From positions 62,001 through 126,000 of the forward strand of contig NZ_JAGWCB010000018.1 of NCBI RefSeq assembly GCF_020387415.1: a stretch of DNA of 64,000 nucleotides, in the 5' to 3' direction. The position numbers and the translations under genes were made by a program. The notes below the pieces were generated by a model. The model searched no databases, was not told the DNA's origin, and saw only the letters and a list, made by a program, of their open reading frames with translations. This stretch comes from Ideonella benzenivorans. GTDB lineage: Bacteria > Pseudomonadota > Gammaproteobacteria > Burkholderiales > Burkholderiaceae_C. Positions 56,030-64,000 of the stretch are shown piece by piece (the stretch's first letter is position 1; every line of letters starts with the position of its first letter).

Positions 56030-56923
56030 TCAGGCGGCGCTCGGGCCGGCCTCCGGTGCAGGACGTCCGGCGCAGCGCACCGCGCGCCGGACGGGGGGAC
56101 AGCGGGCCAGGCCCTCGGCCAGAAAGGCCTGCAGCACCGGCCGCAGCTCGGCCACCCAGGGCGCCTGCAGGCAGCTCAGCCGGCTCAGCGCCTGCGGCCA
56201 GCCGGTGGGCCCGGCCAACCGGTGGGTCTGCACCGCCACGCCCGCGGCCTGCAGGGCGTGGGCATAGGCCAACCCCTCGTCGCGCAGCGGATCGTCCTCG
56301 CCCACCGCCACCAGGGCCGGGGCCACATGGGCCAGGCGCGCGGCATGCAGCGGTGCGGCATAGGGGTGGTCGCCCTGGCGTCCCAGGTAGGCCGCCCAGC
56401 CGCGGGCAATGGCGCAGTCGGCACAGCCCTGCCCCGCCTCGCGCAATGACGCGGTGGCCATGCAGGGGTCCAGCAGGGGCGAGAGCAGCACCTGTCCGGC
56501 CAGCGGCAGGCCCTGATCGCGCGCCCACAGGGCCAGGCCGGCGGCCAGGTTGGCGCCGGCCTCCTCGCCGGCCACCCACAGCGCCGTGCCGGCACCGGCC
56601 AGCCGGGTGCGCGCCCGGCGCAGCCAGCGCAGCAACGCCCCGGCCGCCTGCAGTGCGGCCGGGAAGGGCTGGGCCGGCGCCTTGGGGTAGTCCAGCGAGA
56701 CCACCACCGCACCGCTCTGGGCCAGCAGGCGGGCGGTGGGCAGGCCGCTGTCCAGATCCCCATCGGTGAAGGCGCCGCCGGGCAGATGCAGCACCAGGGG
56801 CCGTCGGACCGCCGCCCCGCACCCGCCCACGGCCGCATGGATGCGCACCGCCAGCGGCGCATCCAGGCCGGCGTCGACCAGGGTGTCGCGCCAGGCGGCG
56901 GTGGGCAGGGTGAGGGCGTTCAT
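56030..56923 (-). CDS. alpha/beta-hydrolase-fold protein lacking the nucleophile serine
   Basis: A 297-residue protein of the HSL/lipase-like alpha/beta hydrolase family: LVLHLPGGAF in the oxyanion position, VVSLDYPKAPAQPFPAAL after the first strands, the nucleophile elbow and a late VGEDDPLRDEG acid motif with a THR-x-L region for the histidine. The elbow reads GEEAG (119-123), so Glu121 stands where the catalytic Ser belongs; ordinary esterase activity is therefore doubtful. It is the first gene of the efflux operon, and its ATG faces a LysR regulator. It may bind rather than hydrolyse a substrate of the pump. Confidence 0.85.
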   Translation of the reverse strand: MNALTLPTAAWRDTLVDAGLDAPLAVRIHAAVGGCGAAVRRPLVLHLPGGAFTDGDLDSGLPTARLLAQSGAVVVSLDYPKAPAQPFPAALQAAGALLRWLRRARTRLAGAGTALWVAGEEAGANLAAGLALWARDQGLPLAGQVLLSPLLDPCMATASLREAGQGCADCAIARGWAAYLGRQGDHPYAAPLHAARLAHVAPALVAVGEDDPLRDEGLAYAHALQAAGVAVQTHRLAGPTGWPQALSRLSCLQAPWVAELRPVLQAFLAEGLARCPPVRRAVRCAGRPAPEAGPSAA

Positions 56924-57077
56924 GGGGTGGAGGGTGAGAGAAGGCGGATCGGTTTCAGCGTTGGGGTGAACGATAGGTGTTGCACCCGAAGAGATAAACC
57001 ACCGCCACTCAGACACAGTTTTTCTGGAGATGAAACAATGCGGCGCATTCACCCACCCCACCGCAGGAGTCCCTCCG

Positions 57078-58160
57078 ATGGACAAGCTCAGTGCCATGCA
57101 GGCCTTCGCCCGTGTCGTCGAGGCCGGCACCTTCACCAAGGCCGCCGATTCGCTGGGCCTGCCCAAGGCCGCCGTCACCCGGCTGATCCAGTCGCTGGAG
57201 GAGCAGCTGCAGATCCGCCTGCTCAACCGCACCACGCGGCGCGTCACCGTCACGCCCGATGGCGCCGCCTATTACGAGCGGGTCAGCCGCCTGCTCAACG
57301 ACCTGGACGAGCTGGAAGGCTCGCTCAGCCATGCACGGGTCACGCCCAAGGGGCGCATCCGGGTGGATGTCTCGTCCTCGGTGGCGCGGCTGCTGCTGAT
57401 CCCGGCGCTGCCGCAGTTCCACGCCCAGTACCCGGAGATCCAGATCGACCTGGGGGTGAGCGACCGGCCGGTGGACCTGGTGGGCGACAACGTGGACTGC
57501 GTGCTGCGCGCTGGCGAGATCACCGACCCCTCGCTGGTGGCGCGCCGGGTGGGGTTCTGGCGCTATGTCTGCGCCGCCTCGCCCGACTACCTGCGCCGCC
57601 ACGGCCTGCCGCGGCACCCGCGCGAGCTGGAAACGGGCGAGCACAAGGTGGTGAGCTACTTCTCGGCCCGCACCGGCCGGCACTTCGCCTTCGATTTCCA
57701 CCGCGACGGCGAACGCATCGAGGTGCAGGGCCGCTACCGCCTCTCGGTCAACGACGGCAATGCCTTCCTGACCGCGGCGCTGCACGGCCTGGGCATCGTG
57801 CAGATCCCCTACTTCACGCTGCGCCCGCACATGGACGCGGGCGAGCTGGTGCCGCTCTTGTGCGACTGGGATTCGGACCCGGTGCCGATGTACGTGGTCT
57901 ACCCGCCCAACCGGCACCTGAGCACCAAGCTGCGCGTCTTCGTGGACTGGGTGGCCGCGCTGTTCTCCCGCCACACCGACGCCGAGGAACAGCTGCTGGC
58001 CGCCTGCTGCCTGGATGACGAGGGCAAGCCGCCGGCCAGCTGTCTGATGCTGGAGGCCTGGTACCAGCAGCTGGAGGCCGAGCACGCGGCCCACCTGGCG
58101 GCGGAGAGCGCCACCACCCAGGCCCTGGCGCCGCTGCGGCTGCCGACCCCCGCGCGCTGA
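57078..58160 (+). CDS. LysR-family transcriptional regulator
   Basis: A 360-residue regulator, somewhat longer than usual because of a C-terminal extension of about 60 residues. The N-terminal winged helix (MQAFARVVEAGTFTKAADSLGLPKAAVTRLIQSLEEQLQIRLLNRTTRRV) is standard; the effector domain (about 90-295) has two lobes. The AGGAG box precedes the ATG at 57078. It is transcribed away from the hydrolase-adaptor-pump-channel operon with a 154-bp shared control region, so it most likely controls that operon and itself. Confidence 0.92.
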   Translation: MDKLSAMQAFARVVEAGTFTKAADSLGLPKAAVTRLIQSLEEQLQIRLLNRTTRRVTVTPDGAAYYERVSRLLNDLDELEGSLSHARVTPKGRIRVDVSSSVARLLLIPALPQFHAQYPEIQIDLGVSDRPVDLVGDNVDCVLRAGEITDPSLVARRVGFWRYVCAASPDYLRRHGLPRHPRELETGEHKVVSYFSARTGRHFAFDFHRDGERIEVQGRYRLSVNDGNAFLTAALHGLGIVQIPYFTLRPHMDAGELVPLLCDWDSDPVPMYVVYPPNRHLSTKLRVFVDWVAALFSRHTDAEEQLLAACCLDDEGKPPASCLMLEAWYQQLEAEHAAHLAAESATTQALAPLRLPTPAR

Positions 58161-58172
58161 AGCGCGCCGGGT

Positions 58173-58571
58173 TCAGAAATCCCCGCGCCGGCCGGCCTTG
58201 ATGTCGCCTCGGCGCTTCTTGCCTTCCAGGCGGCGCTGCTGCGAGCCCCAGGTGGGGCGGGTGGCGCGGCGTTTCTTCGGCTCGTAGGCCGCGGCGTCCA
58301 CCAGCGCCTGCAGGCGCGCCAGCGCATCGGCCTGGTTGAGCGGCAGGCTGCGGTGGTCCTGGGCCTTGATGGTGATGACGCCATCGCTGCCGATGCGCTG
58401 GTCCGGCCAGGCCCGCAGCCGGGCCTTCAACGCCTCGGGCAGCCGGCTGGCGCCGATGTCAAACCGCAGCTGGGCCGCGTTGGACACCTTGTTGACGTTC
58501 TGCCCGCCCGCGCCCTGGGCCCGGATGGCGGTGAACACCACCTCCTTCGGGTCGATGCGGGGCGCGTGCAT
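58173..58571 (-). CDS. arfB: peptidyl-tRNA hydrolase ArfB (YaeJ family)
   Basis: A 132-residue class I release-factor-like protein that frees stalled ribosomes. The catalytic GGQ is intact (RAQGAGGQNVNKVS, about residues 20-32), and the basic C-terminal tail (RLEGKKRRGDIKAGRRGDF) inserts into the empty mRNA channel. Length is typical. It is 7 bp downstream of the thioesterase gene on the same strand. Confidence 0.95.
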   Translation of the reverse strand: MHAPRIDPKEVVFTAIRAQGAGGQNVNKVSNAAQLRFDIGASRLPEALKARLRAWPDQRIGSDGVITIKAQDHRSLPLNQADALARLQALVDAAAYEPKKRRATRPTWGSQQRRLEGKKRRGDIKAGRRGDF

Positions 58572-58578
58572 CGCGGGC

Positions 58579-59094
58579 TCAGCCTTCCAGCGGATGGTCC
58601 GGCGGAGGCGGCGGGGCCTGGCGCACCTCGCGCTGGCGTTGCTCCATCTCGGAGCGCAGCTGGCGCCGCACCTTGGCATTGGCCCAGCGGCGGCGCTCCT
58701 CCTGCGTGGTGGGCTTGTGCGGCGGCACCGCCACCGGCTTGCCGTTGTCGTCCACCGCCACCATCGTGAAGAAGCAGCTGTTGGCGTGGCGCACCACCTG
58801 GCTGCGGATGTCCTCGGCCACCACCTTGATGCCGATCTCCATCGACGAGGTGCCGGTGTGGTTGACCGAGGCCAGGAAGGTGACCAGCTCGCCCACGTGG
58901 ATGGGCTGGCGGAACATGACCTGGTCCACGCTGAGCGTGACGACATAGCGCCCCGCGTAGCGGCTGGCACAGGCATAGGCCACCTGGTCGAGGAACTTCA
59001 GGACGGTGCCACCGTGCACATTGCCACTGAAGTTGGCCATGTCGGGGGTCATCAGCACCGTCATCGAAAGCTGGTGCGAAGGCAGATGTTCCAT
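58579..59094 (-). CDS. acyl-CoA thioesterase (hotdog fold, YciA-like)
   Basis: A 171-residue hot-dog thioesterase. Diagnostic residues are LMTPDMANFSGNVHGGTVLKFLDQVAYACASRYAG, which contains the catalytic Asp and the HGG coenzyme-A loop, and VDQVMFRQPIHVGELVTF. It hydrolyses acyl-CoA esters in the cytosol. The C-terminal extension (about 135-171) is charged and Pro-rich. The ATG at 59094 gives the usual N-terminus. Confidence 0.92.
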   Translation of the reverse strand: MEHLPSHQLSMTVLMTPDMANFSGNVHGGTVLKFLDQVAYACASRYAGRYVVTLSVDQVMFRQPIHVGELVTFLASVNHTGTSSMEIGIKVVAEDIRSQVVRHANSCFFTMVAVDDNGKPVAVPPHKPTTQEERRRWANAKVRRQLRSEMEQRQREVRQAPPPPPDHPLEG

Positions 59095-59140
59095 GGAATC
59101 AGAAACCGTTGACGAAAACCACAAAGAAGAAGACGGCCGC

Positions 59141-59785
59141 TCAGCCCCGCGGCAGCGGCCGGGCCGGCGGCAGCCAGACGGGCTGGCCCTGCGCATCGAG
59201 TTGCAAGACCCGCACCCGTTCGCGCCCGCCGTCGAGCAGCAGGTCCACCGTGTCGCGGCCGTGCATGGCGCTCAAGCGGGCCCAGAGGGCCGCGTCCGCC
59301 GCTGACGGCGGCGGCGGTGCCTCGGGCAGCAGCCGCCAGTGCCCGGCCTTGCCACGCAGCTCGACCCGGCCCGCGGGGTAGTGCCACCAGCGGTTCTGCG
59401 CGGCCTGGCCCTCGCGCCAGCGCACCGACAAGGTCAGCCCGGCCACCGGCCACTCGCCGATCTGGACCTGCAGCAGGGCATCCTCCACCCCCTCCAGCGG
59501 CAGCACGCGCAGCGGCCGCGGCTGGCCGGAGGCCAGGTCCACCAGCCAAGGCTGCAGACGGATGTCGGTCAGGGTCTGCCGCGGGCCGGTCGCACTGGTG
59601 AGGTCCGGCCAGCGGGCTTCGCGCAGCGAGGCCTGCGCCACGACCACCCACAGCACCGGCGGACGGGGCGTGCCCACCGCGGCGCTGACGATCCAGCGGG
59701 GATGCGCCACCTCGCGACTGCAGGCGCCCAGCCCGCCCACCACACCGGCCAGGGGAGCCGAGATGAGCAGCGCCCGGCGTCGCAT
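59141..59785 (-). CDS. predicted lipoprotein, hypothetical
   Basis: A 214-residue protein with an N-terminal arginine pair and hydrophobic stretch ending in a lipobox-like GGLGAC (Cys22), so probably membrane-anchored in the periplasm. The mature domain is rich in Trp, Arg and Leu and lacks recognised motifs. It lies 4 bp downstream of alr on the same strand and is probably co-transcribed with it. No function can be assigned. Confidence 0.75.
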   Translation of the reverse strand: MRRRALLISAPLAGVVGGLGACSREVAHPRWIVSAAVGTPRPPVLWVVVAQASLREARWPDLTSATGPRQTLTDIRLQPWLVDLASGQPRPLRVLPLEGVEDALLQVQIGEWPVAGLTLSVRWREGQAAQNRWWHYPAGRVELRGKAGHWRLLPEAPPPPSAADAALWARLSAMHGRDTVDLLLDGGRERVRVLQLDAQGQPVWLPPARPLPRG

Positions 59786-59788
59786 GCC

Positions 59789-60907
59789 TCAGGCGGGTTC
59801 GCCCGCCACCTGCACCGGCACCCGCGGGGCGACGGCGCACATCAGTTCATAGCCCAGCGTGCCGGCCGAACGGGCCACCTCGTCGATGGACAGCAGGCTG
59901 CCCTGCGGGCCGTGGCCCCACAGCGTCACCTCACTGCCGATGCCGGCCTGGGGCACCGGGGTCAGGTCCACCTCCAGCATGTCCATCGACACCCGGCCGA
60001 CGGTGCGGGTGCGCACGCCGTCCACCAGGATGGGCGTGCCGGTGGGCGCCACGCGAGGGTAGCCGTCGGCATAGCCGCAGGCCACCACGCCGATGCGCAT
60101 CGGCTGCTCGGCCACGAACAGGCTGCCGTAGCCCACGCTGTCGCCGGGCTGCAGGTTCTGGGTGGCGATCAGCTTGCTGCGCAGCGTCATCGCCGGCTGC
60201 AGGCCCCATTGCTCGGCCGTGTGTTCGGGGAAGTCCGGCGAGCTGCCATACAGCAGGATGCCGGCGCGGATCCAGTCGGCGCGCACGCCGGCCTCGGCCA
60301 GATGGCGCAGCGTGGCCGCGCTGTTGGCCAGGCAGCGCTCGCCCGGCAGGTCGTGCGTGGCGGCGTTGAAGGCGGCCATCTGGTGGGCGATGCCGTTCTT
60401 GCCGAAGCGGTCGGCGTCGGCGTCGGAGAAGTGGGTGATCAGCGAGATCTCCTCCACCTGCGGCAGCGCGTTCAACCGGGCCCAGGCGCCGCGCACGGCC
60501 GCGCCGGTGAAGCCCAGGCGGTTCATGCCGGAGTTCACCTTCAGGAAGACATGGTGGGGCTGGTGCGTCTTGTGCGCGGCCAGCCAGTCGATCTGCTGTT
60601 CGCAGTGCACCACATGGGCGATGTTCAGGCGCGAGCAGGTTTCCAGGTCGCGCGGCTCGAAGCAGCCTTCGAGCAGCACGATCGGGCCACGCCAGCCCAG
60701 GGCGCGCAGGCGCTCGGCCTCGGCCAGATCCAGCAGGGCGAAGCCATCGGCTCCGCGCAGCGCGTCGAACACGCGCTCAATGCCATGCCCGTAGGCATTG
60801 GCCTTGACGACGGCCCAGACCCGGCTGTCAGGGGACTGGGCGCGGGCCCGAGTCAGGTTGTGGCGAACGGCATCGACATGGATCAGGGCTTCAATCGGAC
60901 GGGGCAT
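59789..60907 (-). CDS. alr: alanine racemase
   Basis: A 372-residue PLP enzyme that makes D-alanine for peptidoglycan. The PLP lysine is in [13 protein letters not shown] (about residue 34), the catalytic tyrosine in [28 protein letters not shown], and MDMLEVDLT is conserved. I chose the ATG at 60907; an in-frame TTG 21 bp upstream is less likely. It is transcribed away from lplT with a 165-bp spacer. Confidence 0.95.
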   Translation of the reverse strand: MPRPIEALIHVDAVRHNLTRARAQSPDSRVWAVVKANAYGHGIERVFDALRGADGFALLDLAEAERLRALGWRGPIVLLEGCFEPRDLETCSRLNIAHVVHCEQQIDWLAAHKTHQPHHVFLKVNSGMNRLGFTGAAVRGAWARLNALPQVEEISLITHFSDADADRFGKNGIAHQMAAFNAATHDLPGERCLANSAATLRHLAEAGVRADWIRAGILLYGSSPDFPEHTAEQWGLQPAMTLRSKLIATQNLQPGDSVGYGSLFVAEQPMRIGVVACGYADGYPRVAPTGTPILVDGVRTRTVGRVSMDMLEVDLTPVPQAGIGSEVTLWGHGPQGSLLSIDEVARSAGTLGYELMCAVAPRVPVQVAGEPA

Positions 60908-61072
60908 GATGACGAGGTTTCCTCTCAACCGGGATTGTGCCAGCCGGGGCGATGCCCTGCCCGCACACCCCGCGCATGCTATAAACCCGCTCGCTTTGCC
61001 AAGAGGCCTTGCGTGTCCGGCCCAGCCGCTGCCCCGTGCAGCGCCCGGCCTGCCGCAGTGCCTCGCCCCAGC

Positions 61073-62350
61073 ATGAAAAAAGGTTTTTTCACCATCATGT
61101 CAGCGCAGTTCTTCAGCTCGCTGGCAGACAACGCATTGCTGGTCGGCGCGATCGAACTGCTCAAGTCCTCCGGTGCACCGGCCTGGCAGATCCCAGCGCT
61201 GACGCCGATGTTTGCGTTGTTCTACGTGATCCTCGCCCCCCTGGTCGGCGCCTTCGCCGACGCGGTCCCCAAGGGCAAGGTCATGCTGTATTCCAACGGC
61301 ATCAAGGCCATCGGCTGCCTGCTGATGCTGTTCGGCGGCCACCCGCTGCTGGCCTACGCCATCGTCGGCCTGGGCGCGGCGGCCTACTCGCCGGCCAAGT
61401 ACGGCATCCTCACCGAGCTGCTGCCGCCCTCGCAGCTGGTCAAGGCCAACGGCTGGATCGAAGGCCTGACCATCGCCTCCATCATCCTGGGCGTGCTGCT
61501 GGGCGGCCAGTTGGTGGGCCCGCGGCTGTCGCCGCTGCTGCTGGGCATCGACGTGCCGCTGCTCGACACCGGCGTGGACACCCCGGCCGAGGCGGCCATC
61601 GCCACGATGATCGTGCTGTACCTGATCGCCGCGGCCTTCAACCTGAAGATCCCCCGCACCGAGGCCCCGCTGCAGCCGCTGTCGTCCAGCGTGCTGGAAC
61701 TGGTGCGCGACTTCGGGCAGTGCAACACCCGGCTCTGGAAGGACAAGCTCGGCCAGATCTCGCTGGCCACCACCACGCTGTTCTGGGGCGTCTCGGGCAA
61801 CCTGCGGGTGATCGTGTTCGCCTGGGCGGCGGCCGCGCTGGGCTACAGCACCACCCAGGCCTCCAGCCTGGTCGGGGTGGTGGCCATCGGCACCGCCGCC
61901 GGCGCAGTGATCGCCTCCATCTTCATGCGGCTGGACCGGGCCACCAACGTGCTGCCGCTGGGCATCGGCATGGGCATCCTGGTGGTGGGGCTGAACGGGG
62001 TGCACCAGGTCTGGCTGGCCGTGCCCTTTCTGATCGTGCTGGGCGCGCTGGGCGGCTACCTGGTGGTGCCGATGAACGCGCTGCTGCAGCACCGCGGCCA
62101 CAACCTGATGGGCGCCGGCCGCTCGATCGCGGTGCAGAACTTCAACGAACAGACCTGCATCCTGGCCCTGGGCGCCATCTACACCGGCATGACCCGCGTC
62201 GGCCTGTCGGCCTTCACCGCCATCGGGGTGTTCGGCCTGGGCGTGGCCGGGCTGATGTGGCTGATCCGCCGCTGGCACCGCCGCAACTGCGTGGTGCACA
62301 AAGCCGAAGTCGAGCACCTGCTGGCCATCGCGCGCAGCGACTGCCACTGA
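61073..62350 (+). CDS. lplT: lysophospholipid transporter LplT
   Basis: A 425-residue major facilitator with about 12 membrane segments: [27 protein letters not shown] at the start, [16 protein letters not shown] and [15 protein letters not shown] in the first half, and [17 protein letters not shown] later. It flips lysophospholipids across the inner membrane for re-acylation. No Aas acyltransferase gene lies beside it in this window, unlike in enterobacteria. Confidence 0.93.
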   Translation: MKKGFFTIMSAQFFSSLADNALLVGAIELLKSSGAPAWQIPALTPMFALFYVILAPLVGAFADAVPKGKVMLYSNGIKAIGCLLMLFGGHPLLAYAIVGLGAAAYSPAKYGILTELLPPSQLVKANGWIEGLTIASIILGVLLGGQLVGPRLSPLLLGIDVPLLDTGVDTPAEAAIATMIVLYLIAAAFNLKIPRTEAPLQPLSSSVLELVRDFGQCNTRLWKDKLGQISLATTTLFWGVSGNLRVIVFAWAAAALGYSTTQASSLVGVVAIGTAAGAVIASIFMRLDRATNVLPLGIGMGILVVGLNGVHQVWLAVPFLIVLGALGGYLVVPMNALLQHRGHNLMGAGRSIAVQNFNEQTCILALGAIYTGMTRVGLSAFTAIGVFGLGVAGLMWLIRRWHRRNCVVHKAEVEHLLAIARSDCH

Positions 62351-62362
62351 ACGGGCCCGCCG

Positions 62363-63238
62363 ATGACGGACACCCGTTTCCACGCGGGCCGCGGCCCCGT
62401 GCTCGCGCTGCTGGCCAACGCCATGGTCTGGGGCATCAGCTGGTGGCCGCTGCGCCAGCTGCAGGCCCTGGGTCTGCACCCGCTGTGGGCCACCGCCCTC
62501 ATCTTCGGCCTGTGCGCCACGCTGATCAGCCTGCGCTGGCGCGGCGCCTGGCCAGCCCTGCTGCGCCGCCCGCTGCTGTGGGGCATCGCGGTCGCCGCCG
62601 GCATCAACAACGCCTGTTTCAACTGGGGCGTGACCGAGGGCGACGTGGTCAAGGTGGTGCTGCTGTTCTACCTGATGCCGCTGTGGACGGTGCTGCTGGC
62701 GCGCTGGGTGCTGCACGAACACGTCAGCCCCGAGGGGCTGGTGCGGGTGGCCCTGTCGGTCGGCGGTGCGGTGCTGGTGCTGTGGCCCCAGCAAGGCCGC
62801 AGCCTGCTGGAAGGCACGCGGCCGGTGGACCTGCTGGGCCTGCTGGCGGGCTTCTTCTTCGCGGTGAACAACATCCTGCTGCGCAAGGCCAATGACCGCG
62901 ACAGCGGCGCGCCCGGGCTGGCCATGTTCCTTGGCGGGCTGGCCGTGGCCCTGCCACTGGCGCTCAGCCTGCCGGACGTGCCCCGCCCGCCCGCCCTGGC
63001 GCCGGGCTGGCTGGCCGGCTGCGCCGCGCTGGCCGGGGTCTATGTGGTCAGCAACGTGGCCCTGCAGTACGCGGCCACCCGCATGCCGGCCAATGCCACC
63101 TCGGTGTTGATGATCACCGAGGTGCTGTGGGCCTCGGCCTCGGCCCTGCTGCTGGGCGCCGGCACGCTGACGCCGGCGCTGGCCCTGGGCGGCGCGCTGA
63201 TCCTGGGCTCGGCCCTGCTGGCGGCCCTCAGGCCTTGA
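62363..63238 (+). CDS. EamA/DMT-family transporter
   Basis: A 291-residue inner-membrane protein with ten membrane segments arranged as two EamA repeats. The first repeat starts VLALLANAMVWGISWWPLR and the second contains GLLAGFFFAVNNILLRKAN and NVALQYAATRMPANATSVLMITEVLWA. Family members export metabolites such as amino acids, but substrate is unknown. It begins 12 bp after lplT and its 3' end overlaps the convergent CRP-like gene by 11 bp. Confidence 0.92.
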   Translation: MTDTRFHAGRGPVLALLANAMVWGISWWPLRQLQALGLHPLWATALIFGLCATLISLRWRGAWPALLRRPLLWGIAVAAGINNACFNWGVTEGDVVKVVLLFYLMPLWTVLLARWVLHEHVSPEGLVRVALSVGGAVLVLWPQQGRSLLEGTRPVDLLGLLAGFFFAVNNILLRKANDRDSGAPGLAMFLGGLAVALPLALSLPDVPRPPALAPGWLAGCAALAGVYVVSNVALQYAATRMPANATSVLMITEVLWASASALLLGAGTLTPALALGGALILGSALLAALRP

Positions 63239-63932
63239 GGCCGGTGCCGGCCCGGCCCTCGGGCGGCAGCCACAGCCCGCCATAGGCCCGGCGCAGGCGC
63301 CCCTGCGCCACCAGCGTGCCCAGCAGGCTGTTGACGGTCTGGCGCGACAGGCCGGCCAGCGCCGCCAGCTCCGCCTGGGTGGCGCGCAGGCGCTGCCAGC
63401 CCTCGGCGTCGCGCTCCCGGCCAGGCTGCTCGCGCCGCATCTGGTCCAGCGCCAGCGTCAGCCGGTCCATGGCGCCGTGGTGGCGGGCCGCCGCCAGCTG
63501 GCGCATCGTCGCATCGTGCCGGCGGGCGAACTCGGCCATCAGCGCGCGGGCAAAGCCGGGCACGCCGTCCATCAGCAGCGCGTACGCCGCCGGCCCCAGC
63601 ACCAGCAGGCGGCTGGGCCGGGTGGTGATGGCCTCGTAGGTGGCCGGCAGGCCGCTGGCAAACGAGGCCAGGCCGAACAGCTGCATCGGCTGCGTGTGCT
63701 CCACCACCGAAACCGCGCCATCCACCGTGCCCAGGCGGATCTCCACCTCGCCGGCCAGCACCCCGAACAGGGCCGGCGTGGGCGCGCCCTGGGCAAACAC
63801 CACCGCATGCGCCGGCAGCCGCCGCACCTGCACCCGGGGCAGCAGCGCCCGCAGCGTGGCCGCGGGCCAGGGCAGCTGCGGAAACTGGTGGGCCAGCAGC
63901 AGCGAAAGATCGGTCAGCGCATCGGCAGCCAT
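63228..63932 (-). CDS. Crp/Fnr-family transcriptional regulator
   Basis: A 234-residue regulator with an N-terminal cyclic-nucleotide-binding-like beta-barrel (about 20-130; VVFAQGAPTPALFGVLAGEVEI, LFGLASFASG) and a C-terminal HTH (QAELAALAGLSRQTVNSLLGTLVAQG). There are no cysteines, so it does not carry an FNR-type iron-sulfur cluster. The effector is unknown. It overlaps the convergent transporter gene. The target is likely outside the window to the right. Confidence 0.9.
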   Translation of the reverse strand: MAADALTDLSLLLAHQFPQLPWPAATLRALLPRVQVRRLPAHAVVFAQGAPTPALFGVLAGEVEIRLGTVDGAVSVVEHTQPMQLFGLASFASGLPATYEAITTRPSRLLVLGPAAYALLMDGVPGFARALMAEFARRHDATMRQLAAARHHGAMDRLTLALDQMRREQPGRERDAEGWQRLRATQAELAALAGLSRQTVNSLLGTLVAQGRLRRAYGGLWLPPEGRAGTGLKA

Positions 63933-64000
63933 GGACCCAATTGTCGTCTGCCCGACATTTTCAGGCGCCCGCAGGCTCTACGCTGCGCGCCATGGACTGC

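Noticed and set aside
63992-64000. A start codon of a new gene at the right edge
   Set aside because: Only three codons are visible, which is not enough to call a gene.

Overview
The window is a high-GC (roughly 70%), densely packed chromosomal segment with no phage or IS genes and about 60 protein genes. Gene content and protein resemblance point to a betaproteobacterium of the order Burkholderiales, most like the Rubrivivax/Leptothrix/Ideonella/Roseateles group. That placement is an inference from family resemblance (CHCC zinc finger beside ilvE, PurU, NasA with a BFD tail, ThiD-ThiE fusion, YbiB in a nitrate cluster), not from a database search.

Layout: 1-6.5 kb holds a 5'-truncated polysaccharide deacetylase, a secreted protein of unknown function, tRNA-Arg(CCG), a cytochrome c5-like lipoprotein and a run of minus-strand housekeeping genes ending in purU. 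6.5-20 kb is a complete nitrate-assimilation island: sigma-54 promoter and long attenuator-like leader, nrtA-nrtB-nrtCD ABC transporter, a divergent ANTAR regulator, then a second sigma-54 promoter driving an MFS nitrate transporter, FAD reductase, molybdenum nitrate reductase NasA, YbiB and the siroheme methyltransferase. No nitrite reductase is present. 20-27 kb is a two-partner secretion pair (TpsA adhesin, TpsB pore). 27-32 kb carries a response regulator, histidine kinase and HtrA protease in one operon, then an OmpA-family protein. 31.9-37.8 kb is the thiamine operon thiC-thiO-thiS-thiG-thiDE behind a TPP riboswitch whose expression platform hides the thiC ribosome-binding site. 37.8-49.9 kb has a phosphatase, an ECF sigma/anti-sigma set, a sirtuin, small membrane proteins, a PAS histidine kinase, ilvE, radA, a PAS-GGDEF diguanylate cyclase and a LysE exporter. 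49.9-58.2 kb is an RND tripartite efflux operon led by an alpha/beta-hydrolase-like protein lacking the nucleophile serine, with a divergent LysR regulator. 58-64 kb holds arfB, a thioesterase, a lipoprotein, alr, lplT, a DMT transporter and a CRP-family regulator.

The most interesting system is the nitrate island's control circuit. Two nearly identical sigma-54 promoters (TGGCAYGCGGGTTGCAT core) each open a transcript that begins with a 6-bp-stem, hexaloop hairpin. The nrt leader also contains two tandem intrinsic terminators. The divergent regulator joins a degenerate receiver-like N-terminus, an ANTAR RNA-binding domain and a C-terminal region with two copies of a NarX/PilJ-type P-box motif. 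I infer a one-protein, nitrate-sensing antiterminator distinct in architecture from the described NIT-ANTAR NasR and the two-protein NasS/NasT systems.
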